The notes beneath the pieces were generated by a model. The model was not told the origin of the DNA. It was given only the letters and a program-made list of their open reading frames with translations, and made no database searches. 64,000 bases of DNA from Pseudomonadota bacterium (GTDB lineage Bacteria; Pseudomonadota; Alphaproteobacteria; Rhizobiales; Rhizobiaceae), in contig JAEYRU010000285.1 in the NCBI GenBank assembly GCA_023435335.1, positions 14,435 to 78,434 on the forward strand. Reading direction: 5' to 3'. This document shows positions 39,099 to 48,692 of the stretch, piece after piece (positions within the stretch are counted from its first letter, which is position 1; every line of letters starts with the position of its first letter). The position numbers and the translations under genes are program-made.

Positions 39099-40082
39099 TC
39101 AGCCGCCAGCGACCGCCATCCGATTGCGCCAGACCTCCGCAGCGACCACGTCGTACATGGCTTGACCGGCTGGCGTCAGTTCCCGCCCGGCTGCGCGGAT
39201 CAGCGCGTAGGGCGCTACCTCCAGTGCCAGCCCGGAAGGGAGTTCCGCCACGCTGCCGGTATTGCCGAATTCCGAGGAAAAGAAGCGGGCGACCGCCGCG
39301 GAGAAGGGCGCGATAGCATTGGTCCGGCTGACGGTAACTACGGTGAGCATCAGCGACGAAGTGTTGATGACCTTGCCCGGCAGTGCGACACCATGCGCCG
39401 TCAGCGCGTTTTCGATGGTGGTGCGCAGCAGGGTGCGCTCGAACGGAAGCACCCAGTCGAAATCGGGCAGACGCTCCAGGAGTCTCTCGGGTGTGCGCAA
39501 TAGCGGGTGGCCGCTCCTTACCAGCAGGCTGATCGGCTCCGGCCCGATGTTGCGGATGTCGAACTGGCGCTTGTCGTGCTCATCGGGCAGGCGCCCAATG
39601 TAAAAATCGAGGTCGCCCTGCACCAGCGCCTCGCATAGCACGTCGCTGGTCGCCACCTCTACGTTGACGGTGACGCGCGGCATGCTGAGCCGCGCCTGCC
39701 TGATGGATGGAAGCACATACTCGATCGCCGGTCCCGTGACCGACCCGACGTTAACCCGCCCGCTGCGGCCCGCCAGTATTTCGCTCACCTCCCGCTCGGT
39801 CTCGTCGATCTCGAGCAGCATGCGCCGGGCGCGCCGGGAGAACGCCTCACCGGCCGGGGTCAACTCGACGCCGCGGCTGGTCCGCTGATAGAGGGCCGCA
39901 CCGACAATCCGTCCCGTCTCGGCAGCCAGCCTTGAGGCAGCCGGCTGGGACATCGCCAGCGCCTCCGCCGCCGCACTGATCTGGCCAGTCTCCGCCAGCA
40001 TCGCGAACAACCGAAGATGCGACACTTTCAGCCCACGCCGGACTAGGCCAGGGCCATGCGCGCCGCCGGTCCCCCCCGTCAT
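39099..40082 (-). CDS. gbpR: LysR-family regulator, GbpR type
   Basis: 327 residues. A helix-turn-helix (LRLFAMLAETGQISAAAEALAMSQPAASRLAAE) at about residues 22-55 is followed by a LysR substrate domain. It lies divergent from chvE, the position of gbpR in Agrobacterium, whose product controls chvE in response to arabinose, fucose and galactose. The start GTG/ATG near 40082 gives a glycine-rich leader; a start closer to the HTH is also possible. The 191-base intergenic region carries an inverted repeat suited to a LysR protein. It probably controls both the chvE operon and the xyl genes downstream of it. Confidence 0.88.
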   Translation of the reverse strand: MTGGTGGAHGPGLVRRGLKVSHLRLFAMLAETGQISAAAEALAMSQPAASRLAAETGRIVGAALYQRTSRGVELTPAGEAFSRRARRMLLEIDETEREVSEILAGRSGRVNVGSVTGPAIEYVLPSIRQARLSMPRVTVNVEVATSDVLCEALVQGDLDFYIGRLPDEHDKRQFDIRNIGPEPISLLVRSGHPLLRTPERLLERLPDFDWVLPFERTLLRTTIENALTAHGVALPGKVINTSSLMLTVVTVSRTNAIAPFSAAVARFFSSEFGNTGSVAELPSGLALEVAPYALIRAAGRELTPAGQAMYDVVAAEVWRNRMAVAGG

Positions 40083-40100
40083 GAACGTCCCTCCCTTAGC

Positions 40101-40127
40101 ACGGATATATCAGTATCCGTATATCAC
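40101..40127. promoter_or_regulatory. Candidate GbpR operator between gbpR and chvE
   Basis: An inverted repeat ACGGATA-6-TATCCGT (40101-40120) overlaps two direct copies of TGATATA read on the minus strand (centred near 40108 and 40122, 14 bases apart). The whole patch is much more AT-rich than its neighbours. It sits 19 bases from the gbpR start and about 150 upstream of chvE. Confidence 0.5.
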
Positions 40128-40273
40128 AATAAGGTCTTATGATTTGACCGTCATATCGTAAACCGGAATCCTTCCCGCTGCACCCAGGATAACTGCCGGT
40201 GCCGGAGCGCGCCGCTGAGTTGCGCGGTCTCGAACCAGGAACGGCGACCTGGCTCGCCGAATGGGAGGAACAA

Positions 40274-41338
40274 TTGAAGACTCTTGTGAAGGCTCTGGCC
40301 GGACTGGCCATGGCGTCGGTGCTCGCTGTCGGCGTCGCGGAAGCTCAGGACAAAGGCTCGATCGGCATCGCCATGCCGACCAAGTCCTCGGCCCGCTGGA
40401 TTTCGGACGGTGGCTCGATGGTCGAGCAGTTCGAGAAGGCGGGCTATACGACAGACCTGCAGTATGCGGAGGACGACATCCCCAACCAGCTCGCCCAGAT
40501 CGAGAACATGATCACGAAGGGCGTCAACGTGCTGGTGATAGCCGCCATCGACGGCACAACGCTGTCCAATGCTCTGGAGAACGCAGCCGCCGCCGACATC
40601 AAGGTCATAGCCTATGACCGCCTGATCCGCGACAGCGCCAATGTCGACTACTATGCCACCTTCGACAACTTCAAGGTCGGCGTGCAGCAGGCGAATTCGC
40701 TGGTGGCGGGCCTGAAGGAGCGCTTCGGCGACGGCCCCTACAATGTCGAGCTGTTTGGCGGCTCTCCGGACGACAATAACGCCTTCTTCTTCTACAACGG
40801 CGGGATGTCGGTGCTGCAGCCGATGATCGATGCGGGTCAGGTCAAGATCGTGTCCGGCCAGATGGGCATGGACAAGGTGGGAACGCTGCGCTGGGACGGC
40901 GCGGTGGCGCAGGCCCGTATGGATAACCTGCTGTCGGCCTACTACACGAGCGAGCGCGTGCACGGTGTCCTTTCGCCTTATGACGGCCTGTCCATCGGGA
41001 TCCTGTCTTCGCTGAAGGGCGTCGGGTACGGTTCCGGCGATCTCGAAATGCCCATCGTGACCGGCCAGGACGCCGAGATCCCGTCGGTAAAGTCGATCCT
41101 CGCCGGCGAACAATACTCGACCGTCTTCAAGGATACCCGCGAGCTTGCCCGCGTCACCGTCGGCATGGTCGATGCACTGCTTGGCGGCGGCGAGCCGGAG
41201 ATCAACGACACCTCCACCTACGACAACGGTATCAAGGTGGTGCCGTCCTACCTGCTCGAGCCCGTCTCCGTGGACAAGTCGAACTGGGAAGAGATCCTGG
41301 TCGGCAGCGGTTACTACACCAAGGACCAGGTGCAGTAA
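40274..41338 (+). CDS. chvE: Multiple-sugar ABC transporter substrate-binding protein ChvE
   Basis: 354-residue periplasmic sugar-binding protein (type I fold, CUT2 class). It has a signal peptide ([20 protein letters not shown], cut near AEAQ), then [20 protein letters not shown], the sugar-contact region [19 protein letters not shown], and [12 protein letters not shown]. The start is TTG 40274 with GGGAGGA 4-5 bases upstream; this begins exactly at the signal peptide, so I prefer it to the ATG-type starts upstream. Agrobacterium ChvE binds glucose, galactose, arabinose and xylose, and also signals sugars to VirA. A strong hairpin follows the stop. Confidence 0.94.
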   Translation: MKTLVKALAGLAMASVLAVGVAEAQDKGSIGIAMPTKSSARWISDGGSMVEQFEKAGYTTDLQYAEDDIPNQLAQIENMITKGVNVLVIAAIDGTTLSNALENAAAADIKVIAYDRLIRDSANVDYYATFDNFKVGVQQANSLVAGLKERFGDGPYNVELFGGSPDDNNAFFFYNGGMSVLQPMIDAGQVKIVSGQMGMDKVGTLRWDGAVAQARMDNLLSAYYTSERVHGVLSPYDGLSIGILSSLKGVGYGSGDLEMPIVTGQDAEIPSVKSILAGEQYSTVFKDTRELARVTVGMVDALLGGGEPEINDTSTYDNGIKVVPSYLLEPVSVDKSNWEEILVGSGYYTKDQVQ

Positions 41339-41350
41339 CCTGCATCCTAC

Positions 41351-41380
41351 GCCGCCGGCAACCTCGCGTGTGCCGGCGGC
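41351..41380 (+). other. Intercistronic hairpin after chvE
   Basis: A perfect 10-bp stem GCCGCCGGCA / TGCCGGCGGC (41351-41360 with 41371-41380), 10-base loop, no T-run. It starts 13 bases after the chvE stop. It could protect the chvE message from 3' decay and raise binding protein over the membrane components. Confidence 0.75.
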
Positions 41381-41402
41381 AACCCAGGCAAGGCGCGGCG
41401 CG

Positions 41403-42923
41403 ATGGACACCATTCTGGAGATGCGCGGCATTTCCAAGAGCTTTCCCGGCGTGAAGGCTCTCGATAACGTGAACCTGAAGGTGGCCCGCGGCGAGATCCA
41501 CGCCCTGGTCGGCGAGAACGGCGCCGGCAAATCGACCCTCATGAAGGTGCTTTCCGGCGTCTATCCGCACGGCTCCTATGAGGGCGAGGTGGTTTTCGAG
41601 GGCGAACCGGTTGCTCTCCACGGCATATCGGACAGTGAGCGCAACGGCATCATCATCATCCACCAGGAGCTGGCGCTGGTGCCGCTCCTGTCGATTGCCG
41701 AGAACCTCTATCTCGGCAACGAAATCACCCGACGCGGCGTCATCGATTGGCCGGAAACCTTCCAGCGCACGGAAGCGCTTCTCAGGAAGGTTGGCCTGCT
41801 CGAATCGCCCGCCGCGATCGTCGATACGCTGGGGGTGGGCAAACAACAGCTCGTGGAGATCGCCAAGGCGCTGTCCAAGGACGTGAAGCTGCTTATCCTC
41901 GATGAACCGACGGCCGCGCTGCAGGAGAATGACAGCCAGAAGCTGCTCGATCTGCTGCTCGAACTGAAAGGCCAGGGCATCACGTCGATCCTCATCTCGC
42001 ACAAGCTGAACGAGATCAGCAGGGTGGCCGACACCATTACCGTCCTTCGCGATGGCGCTACAGTTTCGACGCTGGACTGTCGTCGGAAGAAGATTAGCGA
42101 GGAGCGCGTCATCCGAGACATGGTCGGCCGCGATATGGCCCACCGCTATCCGGAGCGGACGCCGAACATCGGCAACACTCTCCTGGAAGTCTCGGACTGG
42201 AACGTCTGGCACCCTGTCCACAGGGAGCGCCAGGTCATCCGGGATGCGAATATCACGGTCGCCGCGGGCGAGGTGGTAGGCATTGCCGGCCTCATGGGTT
42301 CGGGCCGCACCGAATTCGCCATGAGCGTCTTTGGTCACTCCTATGGGCGCAACATCTCCGGCTCCGTGCGCCTCAACGGCCGCCCCATCGACGTGTCCAC
42401 CGTGCGCAGGGCCGTCGACAACGGGCTCGCCTACGTCACCGAAGACCGCAAGGCGCTCGGTCTCGTCCTGGAGGAGGACGTGCTGCGCAACATCACGCTG
42501 GCGAACCTCGCCGGCGTCTCGAGCAACGGCATCATCGACGACACGGCGGAACGGCAGGCTGCCGAGGAGTATCGCCGCGCCATGAACATCCGCACGCCGA
42601 GCGTTTTCCAGAAGGTGATGAACCTGTCAGGGGGGAACCAGCAGAAGGTCGTGCTGTCCAAGTGGCTATTCGCCGGACCGCAGGTGCTCATTCTCGACGA
42701 ACCGACACGCGGCATCGACGTGGGCGCCAAGTTCGAGATCTACGGCATCGTCAACCGGTTGGCTGATCAGGGACGCGGCGTGATCCTGATCTCTTCGGAA
42801 ATGCCCGAGCTGCTGGGCATGTGCGATCGCATCTACGTGATGAAGGAAGGCGCGATCGTCGGCGAGCTGCCGGCGGCCGAGGCGAGCCAGGAAAAGATCA
42901 TGTCGATGATCGTGAAGGGTTGA
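41403..42923 (+). CDS. gguA: Sugar ABC transporter ATP-binding protein
   Basis: 506-residue tandem ATPase of the CUT2 class. The first half has Walker [10 protein letters not shown], the shortened signature [14 protein letters not shown] and Walker [12 protein letters not shown]. The second half has the degenerate Walker A-like [10 protein letters not shown], an intact signature [14 protein letters not shown] and [13 protein letters not shown]. This asymmetry is normal for the class. ATG 41403 starts at the conserved first strand; the open frame upstream is not coding. It follows chvE after 64 bases and precedes gguB by 13. Confidence 0.95.
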   Translation: MDTILEMRGISKSFPGVKALDNVNLKVARGEIHALVGENGAGKSTLMKVLSGVYPHGSYEGEVVFEGEPVALHGISDSERNGIIIIHQELALVPLLSIAENLYLGNEITRRGVIDWPETFQRTEALLRKVGLLESPAAIVDTLGVGKQQLVEIAKALSKDVKLLILDEPTAALQENDSQKLLDLLLELKGQGITSILISHKLNEISRVADTITVLRDGATVSTLDCRRKKISEERVIRDMVGRDMAHRYPERTPNIGNTLLEVSDWNVWHPVHRERQVIRDANITVAAGEVVGIAGLMGSGRTEFAMSVFGHSYGRNISGSVRLNGRPIDVSTVRRAVDNGLAYVTEDRKALGLVLEEDVLRNITLANLAGVSSNGIIDDTAERQAAEEYRRAMNIRTPSVFQKVMNLSGGNQQKVVLSKWLFAGPQVLILDEPTRGIDVGAKFEIYGIVNRLADQGRGVILISSEMPELLGMCDRIYVMKEGAIVGELPAAEASQEKIMSMIVKG

Positions 42924-42936
42924 GGGAGGAGCAATA

Positions 42937-44136
42937 GTGACGGAACTGGCAAAATCCGCGGCAGAACCCTCCCGCTCTACGCTTGGTCAGTATCTCGCGG
43001 GCCATCTGCGCGAATATGGCATGCTGCTCGCGCTGGTCGTCATCATGGGCTTCTTCCAGGTGATGACGGACGGCACGCTGATGCGTCCGGTGAACATCAC
43101 CAACCTGATCCTGCAGAACAGCTATATCATCATCATGGCGCTCGGCATGCTGCTGGTCATCGTGTCGGGCCATATCGATCTCTCGGTAGGCTCGGTGGTC
43201 GGCTTCATTGGCGCCGTGGCCGCGGTCCTCCTGGTCAACTACAACCTTCCGGTTCTGGTGGTGATCCCCATCTGCCTGCTCGTCGGCATCCTCATCGGAG
43301 CGGCACAGGGCTACTGGATCGCCTATTGGCGCATCCCCTCCTTTATCGTGACGTTGGCCGGCATGCTGGTCTTCCGCGGCCTGAGCCTGTGGGTTCTGCA
43401 GGGCCAGTCGGTTGGCCCCTTCCCCCGTAGCTTCCAGTTGCTGTCGACAGGTTTCGTGCCCGACCTCTTCGGAGTGGGCCGGCCGAACGTGACTGCGATC
43501 CTGCTTGGCGTGCTCGCCGCGGGGCTGCTGCTCTTCTTCGCTGCGCGCACGCGGGCGCGGCATCGCAAATACGGCATGGAGCAGGAGCCTTTCGGCTTCT
43601 TCGTAGCCCGCAACGGCCTCATCGCCGCTGCCATCGTCTATTTCGCCTATCTTCTGGCGACCTATCGCGGATTGCCCAACGTCCTGATCATCATGGCCGT
43701 CCTCACCGTGATCTATGCCTTCCTGACCAAGAACACGACAATCGGTCGCCGGATCTATGCGCTCGGCGGCAACGAAAAGGCGGCGAAGCTCTCCGGCATC
43801 CACACGGAGCGGCTGACCTTCCTGGCCTTCGTCAATATGGGCATGCTCGCCGCCTTGGCCGGCATGATTTTCGCGGCGCGGTTGAATACCGCCACTCCGA
43901 AGGCAGGTGTGTCCTTCGAGCTGGACGTGATCGCGGCGGTCTTCATCGGCGGCGCCTCCATGTCGGGCGGTGTCGGCAAGATCATGGGCGCCGTGGTCGG
44001 CGCCTTCATCATGGGCGTCATGAACAACGGCATGTCGATCCTCGGCATCGGCATCGACTACCAGCAGGTGATCAAGGGGCTGGTGCTGCTCGCCGCCGTC
44101 ATCTTCGACGTCTACAACAAGAACAAGCAGAGCTGA
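42937..44136 (+). CDS. gguB: Sugar ABC transporter permease
   Basis: 399-residue CUT2 permease with about ten transmembrane helices. It includes the family block YGMLLALVVIMGFFQV, the core motif IDLSVGSVVGFIGAVAA, and the cytoplasmic EAA-like loop ALGGNEKAAKLSGI. It pairs with GguA for uptake of ChvE-bound sugars. It starts at GTG 42937, with GGGAGGAG about 6 bases upstream, and is followed by gguC after 9 bases. Confidence 0.95.
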   Translation: MTELAKSAAEPSRSTLGQYLAGHLREYGMLLALVVIMGFFQVMTDGTLMRPVNITNLILQNSYIIIMALGMLLVIVSGHIDLSVGSVVGFIGAVAAVLLVNYNLPVLVVIPICLLVGILIGAAQGYWIAYWRIPSFIVTLAGMLVFRGLSLWVLQGQSVGPFPRSFQLLSTGFVPDLFGVGRPNVTAILLGVLAAGLLLFFAARTRARHRKYGMEQEPFGFFVARNGLIAAAIVYFAYLLATYRGLPNVLIIMAVLTVIYAFLTKNTTIGRRIYALGGNEKAAKLSGIHTERLTFLAFVNMGMLAALAGMIFAARLNTATPKAGVSFELDVIAAVFIGGASMSGGVGKIMGAVVGAFIMGVMNNGMSILGIGIDYQQVIKGLVLLAAVIFDVYNKNKQS

Positions 44137-44145
44137 GGTGGGGCA

Positions 44146-45147
44146 ATGCTGATCTCTCAAATCCGCGACGCGGCAGGCAGGGTGTGCGTGATCGCGCGCG
44201 ACGGCAGCGAGGCATATGCCGTGAGAGGTGCCGAGAGCGTCTATGCGCTGGCGCTGGAAGCCGTGCGGGGCGGCACGAAGCTGGTCGCCAAGATCCACGA
44301 CTGTGGCCTCGGCGAAGCCGTGGATCTCGAGGCCGTATACGAGGAAGGACGCATGCTGCCGCCGATCACGCATCCCGATCCCGCGCATATGCATATCACC
44401 GGAACGGGACTCACCCATCTCGGCTCCGCCGCCACGCGCGACGCAATGCACGCGAAGGCCAATGCCGAGGTCGAGGCGCTGACTGACTCCATGAAGATGT
44501 TCCGCATGGGGCTGGAGGGCGGCCGGCCGGCTGATGGCGCCGTGGGCGTCCAGCCCGAGTGGTTCTACAAGGGAAACGGCTTCAACGCCGTTGCGCCCGG
44601 CGCGCCATTAGCCTCCCCCGCCTTCGCACTCGACGGCGGCGAGGAACCGGAGATTGCCGGCATCTATGTGATCGGGCCGGACGGGACGCCCTTCCGCGTG
44701 GGTTTCGCGCTTTCCAACGAATTCTCCGACCATGTGACCGAGCGCATCAACTATCTCTATCTGGCCCACTCCAAGCTCAGGCAGTGTTCCTTCGGGCCCG
44801 AGATCCTGGTCGGCGACCTGCCTCGGGACGTGCAGGGCATGTCGCGCATCTCGCGTGGCGGCGAAACGTTGTGGGAAAAGCCTTTCCTGTCGGGCGAGGC
44901 GAACATGTCGCATTCCATCTCCAATTTGGAGCATCATCATTTCAAGTACGATCTGTTTCGGCAGGCTGGGGACGTGCATGTCCACATGTTCGGCACCGCG
45001 ACCCTATCCTTTGCCGACGGCGTCCGCGCCGAGCCTGGAGACATTTTCGAGATCGAGGCGCCGGATTTCGGCCTGCCGCTCAGGAACCCCCTGGCAGCGG
45101 GACCCCCCGGCGGGCCCGAAAAGCTCTATCGTGTCGCCGCCTTGTAG
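44146..45147 (+). CDS. gguC: GguC, AraD1-type fumarylacetoacetate hydrolase-fold protein
   Basis: 333-residue FAH-fold protein of the GguC/AraD1 family. Key segments are the PPITHPDPAHMHITGTGLTHLGS block, the acidic/metal region PEIAGIYVIGPDG and SNEFSDHVTERINYLYLAHSK, and HSISNLEHHHFKYDLFR. It was first described as the third gene of the Agrobacterium ggu cluster with no transport role. AraD1 relatives are thought to dehydrate 2-keto-3-deoxy-L-arabonate, which fits the arabinonate dehydratase gene immediately downstream. It is a different FAH protein from xylX at 37866-39017. Confidence 0.9.
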   Translation: MLISQIRDAAGRVCVIARDGSEAYAVRGAESVYALALEAVRGGTKLVAKIHDCGLGEAVDLEAVYEEGRMLPPITHPDPAHMHITGTGLTHLGSAATRDAMHAKANAEVEALTDSMKMFRMGLEGGRPADGAVGVQPEWFYKGNGFNAVAPGAPLASPAFALDGGEEPEIAGIYVIGPDGTPFRVGFALSNEFSDHVTERINYLYLAHSKLRQCSFGPEILVGDLPRDVQGMSRISRGGETLWEKPFLSGEANMSHSISNLEHHHFKYDLFRQAGDVHVHMFGTATLSFADGVRAEPGDIFEIEAPDFGLPLRNPLAAGPPGGPEKLYRVAAL

Positions 45148-45197
45148 AATTACCGGCCACATAGCCGGCCGGACCGAATGCTGAGGGAGTAATTGGA

Positions 45198-46940
45198 ATG
45201 ACGTTCAAGCCGGCGGCATGGCCGCGCAAGCTGCGCTCGACCGAATGGTTCGGCGGCACGACGCGCGACCACATCTATCACCGCTCCTGGATGAAGAACC
45301 AGGGGCTGCCGGCCGACCTGTTCGACGGACGGCCGGTCATTGGCATCTGTAACGCATGGTCTGAGCTGACACCCTGCAACGCGCATCTGCGCGACCTCGC
45401 CCAGCGGGTGAAGCATGGCATCTACGAGGCTGGCGGCCTGCCTCTGGAGTTTCCGGTGTTCTCCGTGGGCGAGAGCGCGTTGCGGCCGACGGCAATGATG
45501 TTTCGTAATCTCGCGGCGATGGACGTCGAAGAGGCCCTGCGCGGCAACCCGATCGACGGCGTTGTGCTCATGGTCGGCTGCGACAAGACCACGCCGGCAC
45601 TGATGATGGGCGCTGCCTCGGTCGACATTCCGGCCATCGTCGTTTCCGGAGGACCGATGCTGAACGGCTGGTTCCGTGGCGAGCGCGTCGGCTCCGGAAC
45701 CGCGCTCTGGCAGATGTCGGAGGCGATCAAGGCCGGCACCATGAGCGAAGCCGACTTCCTTGAAGCCGAGCAGGCGATGAGCCGTTCGCCGGGCTCCTGC
45801 AACACGATGGGCACTGCCTCCACCATGGCGAGCATGGCCGAGGCGCTCGGCATGGCGCTGTCCGGCAACGCCGCGATCCCCGCGGTCGACAGCCGCCGCC
45901 GCATCATGGCGCACCTGACCGGCCGCCGCATCGTCGATATGGTGAAGGACAATCTGAAGCCTTCGGACGTCCTCACGCGGCAGGCCTTCGAGAATGCGAT
46001 CCGCACCAACGGCGCGATTGGCGGCTCGACCAACGCGGTGATCCACCTGCTGGCGCTCGCGGGCCGTGTCGGCGTCGACATCACGCTTGAGGACTGGGAC
46101 CGCATCGGCCGCGACATACCTACCATCGTCAACCTGATGCCATCGGGCAAATACCTCATGGAGGAGTTCTTCTACGCCGGCGGCCTGCCGGTCGTGATCA
46201 AGCGCCTGGGCGAGGCGGGGTTGCTCCACAAGGAGGCGCTCACCGTTTCCGGCAAGGGCATCTGGGAGGAGGTCAAGGACGTCCGCAACTGGAACGAGGA
46301 CGTCATCCTGCCCGCCGACAAGGCGCTGACCGCGCAGGGCGGTATCGCGGTGCTGAAGGGCAACCTCGCTCCCAATGGCGCGGTGCTGAAGCCGTCAGCG
46401 GCCACCCCTGCGCTGATGGTGCACCGAGGGCGAGCCGTCGTGTTCGAGGATATCGACGACTACAAGGCCAAGATCAACGACGAGGCGCTCGACATCGACG
46501 AGACCTGCGTCATGGTGCTGAAGAACTGCGGGCCGAAGGGTTATCCCGGCATGGCCGAGGTCGGCAACATGGGCCTGCCTCCGAAGGTGCTGCGCAAGGG
46601 CATCTTCGATATGGTGCGCATCTCCGACGCCCGCATGTCTGGCACCGCCTATGGCACGGTGGTCCTGCACACCAGCCCCGAAGCGGCTGTCGGCGGGCCG
46701 TTGGCTATCGTGCAGGATGGCGACATGATCGAGCTCGACGTGCCGAACCGTCGTCTGCACCTCGATGTACCGGCTGAAGAGATCGCCCGCAGGCTGGCGG
46801 CCTGGCAGAGCGCCGTGCCAACGCCCACCGGCGGCTACGCCCGCCTGTACCACGACCATGTGACCGGCGCCGATACCGGCGCCGACCTCGATTTCCTCCG
46901 GGGGTGCCGTGGCAACGCGGTGCCGCGCGACTCCCATTGA
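45198..46940 (+). CDS. araD: L-arabinonate dehydratase (IlvD/Edd family)
   Basis: 580 residues, the size and pattern of the Rhizobium leguminosarum L-arabinonate dehydratase: RSTEWFGGTTRDHIYHRSWMKNQG, the 2Fe-2S Cys segments in TPCNAHL, GCDKTTP and SCNTMGTAST, and an internal GGSTNAVIHL. It dehydrates L-arabinonate to the 2-keto-3-deoxy acid. The characterised enzyme also accepts D-fuconate and D-galactonate, which matters for the kinase two genes on. It follows gguC by 50 bases and is preceded by GAGGGAG. The gene symbol is used in the non-phosphorylative-pathway sense, not for ribulose-5-phosphate epimerase. Confidence 0.88.
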   Translation: MTFKPAAWPRKLRSTEWFGGTTRDHIYHRSWMKNQGLPADLFDGRPVIGICNAWSELTPCNAHLRDLAQRVKHGIYEAGGLPLEFPVFSVGESALRPTAMMFRNLAAMDVEEALRGNPIDGVVLMVGCDKTTPALMMGAASVDIPAIVVSGGPMLNGWFRGERVGSGTALWQMSEAIKAGTMSEADFLEAEQAMSRSPGSCNTMGTASTMASMAEALGMALSGNAAIPAVDSRRRIMAHLTGRRIVDMVKDNLKPSDVLTRQAFENAIRTNGAIGGSTNAVIHLLALAGRVGVDITLEDWDRIGRDIPTIVNLMPSGKYLMEEFFYAGGLPVVIKRLGEAGLLHKEALTVSGKGIWEEVKDVRNWNEDVILPADKALTAQGGIAVLKGNLAPNGAVLKPSAATPALMVHRGRAVVFEDIDDYKAKINDEALDIDETCVMVLKNCGPKGYPGMAEVGNMGLPPKVLRKGIFDMVRISDARMSGTAYGTVVLHTSPEAAVGGPLAIVQDGDMIELDVPNRRLHLDVPAEEIARRLAAWQSAVPTPTGGYARLYHDHVTGADTGADLDFLRGCRGNAVPRDSH

Positions 46941-46967
46941 TCCCAAGCACAACCACTGGAAGAAGCC

Positions 46968-47738
46968 ATGAAATTCTCCGCCACGTTCCACGATCTCCGG
47001 GGCAAGTCCGTCTTCATTACCGGCGGCGGCTCCGGCATTGGCGAGTACCTGACCGAGGGTTTCGTCGCGCAGGGGGCGCGCGTCGCCTTCGTGCAGCGTT
47101 CCGATGCCAGCCCGCTATGCGACCGGCTGGAGAAGGAGCATGGGGAGCGCCCGCTATTCATCAAGTGCGACGTCACCGACATCCCGGCCCTGCAGTCGGC
47201 GATCAGGCAGGCTGACAACGCGCACGGCCCCGTGGAAGTGCTGGTCAACAATGCGGCGTGGGACAATCGGCACACGCTCGACGAACTCACCGTCGAGCAG
47301 TGGGACTACATGCAGAACGTGAACATTCGCCATCACTTCTTCGCCATCCAGGCGGTCGCACCCGGCATGCGCGCCGCAGGCGCCGGATCGATCATAAACT
47401 ATTCCTCAATCTCCTACATGATGGGCAATGACGGCTACCCCGCCTATGCGGCGGCGAAATCCGGCATCACCGGTCTTACGCGCGCGCTCGCCCGCGAGCT
47501 GGGCAGGGACAATATCCGCGTCAACGCCCTGATGCCCGGTTGGGTGCTGACGGACCGGCAGCGCGAGCTTTGGGCGTCGCCCGAGGGACTGCAGAACCAC
47601 ATCGACCGCCAGAGCCTCAAAATCGAGATCCCGCCTGAAGCGATGGTGGAACCCACGCTCTTCCTGGCCTCCAACGCATCGACGGTGATGACCGGCCAGG
47701 CGCTGGTGGTCGACGCGGGCGTCGTCGTCACCGGATGA
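46968..47738 (+). CDS. SDR-family aldose 1-dehydrogenase candidate
   Basis: 256-residue classical short-chain dehydrogenase. The cofactor motif TGGGSGIG, the NNAAW (NNAG-like) segment, catalytic Ser in NYSSISY, and Tyr-Lys in YAAAKSG are all present. By position it should oxidise an aldose (arabinose, xylose or galactose) to its lactone ahead of the dehydratase, and it resembles Caulobacter XylB. No lactonase gene lies in the window. A long basic loop replaces the typical NAD-selecting Asp after the second strand (QRSDAS), so NADP use is possible. It overlaps the next gene in ATGA. Confidence 0.85.
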   Translation: MKFSATFHDLRGKSVFITGGGSGIGEYLTEGFVAQGARVAFVQRSDASPLCDRLEKEHGERPLFIKCDVTDIPALQSAIRQADNAHGPVEVLVNNAAWDNRHTLDELTVEQWDYMQNVNIRHHFFAIQAVAPGMRAAGAGSIINYSSISYMMGNDGYPAYAAAKSGITGLTRALARELGRDNIRVNALMPGWVLTDRQRELWASPEGLQNHIDRQSLKIEIPPEAMVEPTLFLASNASTVMTGQALVVDAGVVVTG

Positions 47739-48634
47739 GCCCCTTCTGCGCCGCGGTCGACTGGGGCACCTCGTCCTTCCGCCTGTGGCTGCTCCATCGC
47801 GACGGCTCGATCCTCGCCGAGCGGCGTACCGCCGACGGAATGATGGCAGCGCGTGAAACCGGCTTCGCCGAGGTGCTCGAACATCGCCTCGCCGAGGTCG
47901 GCGCGGCTCCCGACCTCCCAGTCGTCGTCTGCGGAATGGCCGGCGCGAAGCATGGCTGGATTGAAGCGCCCTATCTCGACACACCGGCCAACCTGGCCGA
48001 ACTGGCAACGCAGGCGGTCACGCCAGCCCATCCGGGGCGCGATGTACGCATCCTGCCCGGCATAGCCCAGCGCGACGCCGCCTTTCCGGATGTGATGCGA
48101 GGAGAGGAGACGCAACTCCTCGGGCTCGCGGCGGAAGGAACCCGCTCGGGCCTTGCCTGTCTGCCCGGCACCCACTCCAAGTGGGCGGTGCTGCGTGAGG
48201 GGCGCGTGGAATCCTTCTCCACTTTCATGACCGGCGAGATGTTCGCCGCGCTCTCCGGGCACACGATTCTCAGACTCAGCACGGAAGGTGAAGCCTCGCC
48301 CGACGATCCCACGTTCCTGGCCGCCGTTCGCGAGGCCGCCACGTCCCCTGCCGCCATCGCCAATCAGCTTTTCGCCATCCGCGCCGGCGCGTTGCTCGGC
48401 TTTCCGGCGCGCGGCGCCGCAGGCCTGTCCGGCGCGCTCATAGGGCTCGAACTGGTAGGTGTCGCCATCCGCCATAGCGACGCCCGCGACGAAGTTGTTC
48501 TCGTCTCCGCCGGTCGCCTGGGCGACCTCTATAGATCCGCCCTTGCCGACCTTGGCTTCACCGTCCGCACAGCCGATGCCGATGCCCTCGTCAGGCGTGG
48601 TCTGCTCAGCGCGGCGCTGGCCCTTTGGGGCTAA
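47735..48634 (+). CDS. dgoK: 2-dehydro-3-deoxygalactonokinase
   Basis: 299-residue sugar-acid kinase of the DgoK family: the ATP-binding start AAVDWGTSSFRLWLL, CGMAGAKHGW, a GIAQRD block, RGEETQLLG and the substrate-side LPGTHSKWA motif. It phosphorylates 2-keto-3-deoxy-galactonate in the De Ley-Doudoroff pathway for galactose. The partner aldolase (dgoA) is not adjacent or in the window. Start ATG overlaps the SDR stop. Last gene of the chvE operon, convergent with glpK. Confidence 0.93.
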   Translation: MSPFCAAVDWGTSSFRLWLLHRDGSILAERRTADGMMAARETGFAEVLEHRLAEVGAAPDLPVVVCGMAGAKHGWIEAPYLDTPANLAELATQAVTPAHPGRDVRILPGIAQRDAAFPDVMRGEETQLLGLAAEGTRSGLACLPGTHSKWAVLREGRVESFSTFMTGEMFAALSGHTILRLSTEGEASPDDPTFLAAVREAATSPAAIANQLFAIRAGALLGFPARGAAGLSGALIGLELVGVAIRHSDARDEVVLVSAGRLGDLYRSALADLGFTVRTADADALVRRGLLSAALALWG

Positions 48635-48669
48635 GCGTCGCTCCGGTCATGCGCCCGCAAGCGGGGAGA

Positions 48670-48692
48670 GACGACGGTTTCACCCCGTCGTC
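48670..48692. terminator. Hairpin between convergent dgoK and glpK
   Basis: An 8-bp stem GACGACGG / CCGTCGTC (48670-48677 with 48685-48692, 7-base loop) overlaps the last codons of glpK. There is no T-run; it is listed as a possible weak terminator for dgoK. Confidence 0.35.
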
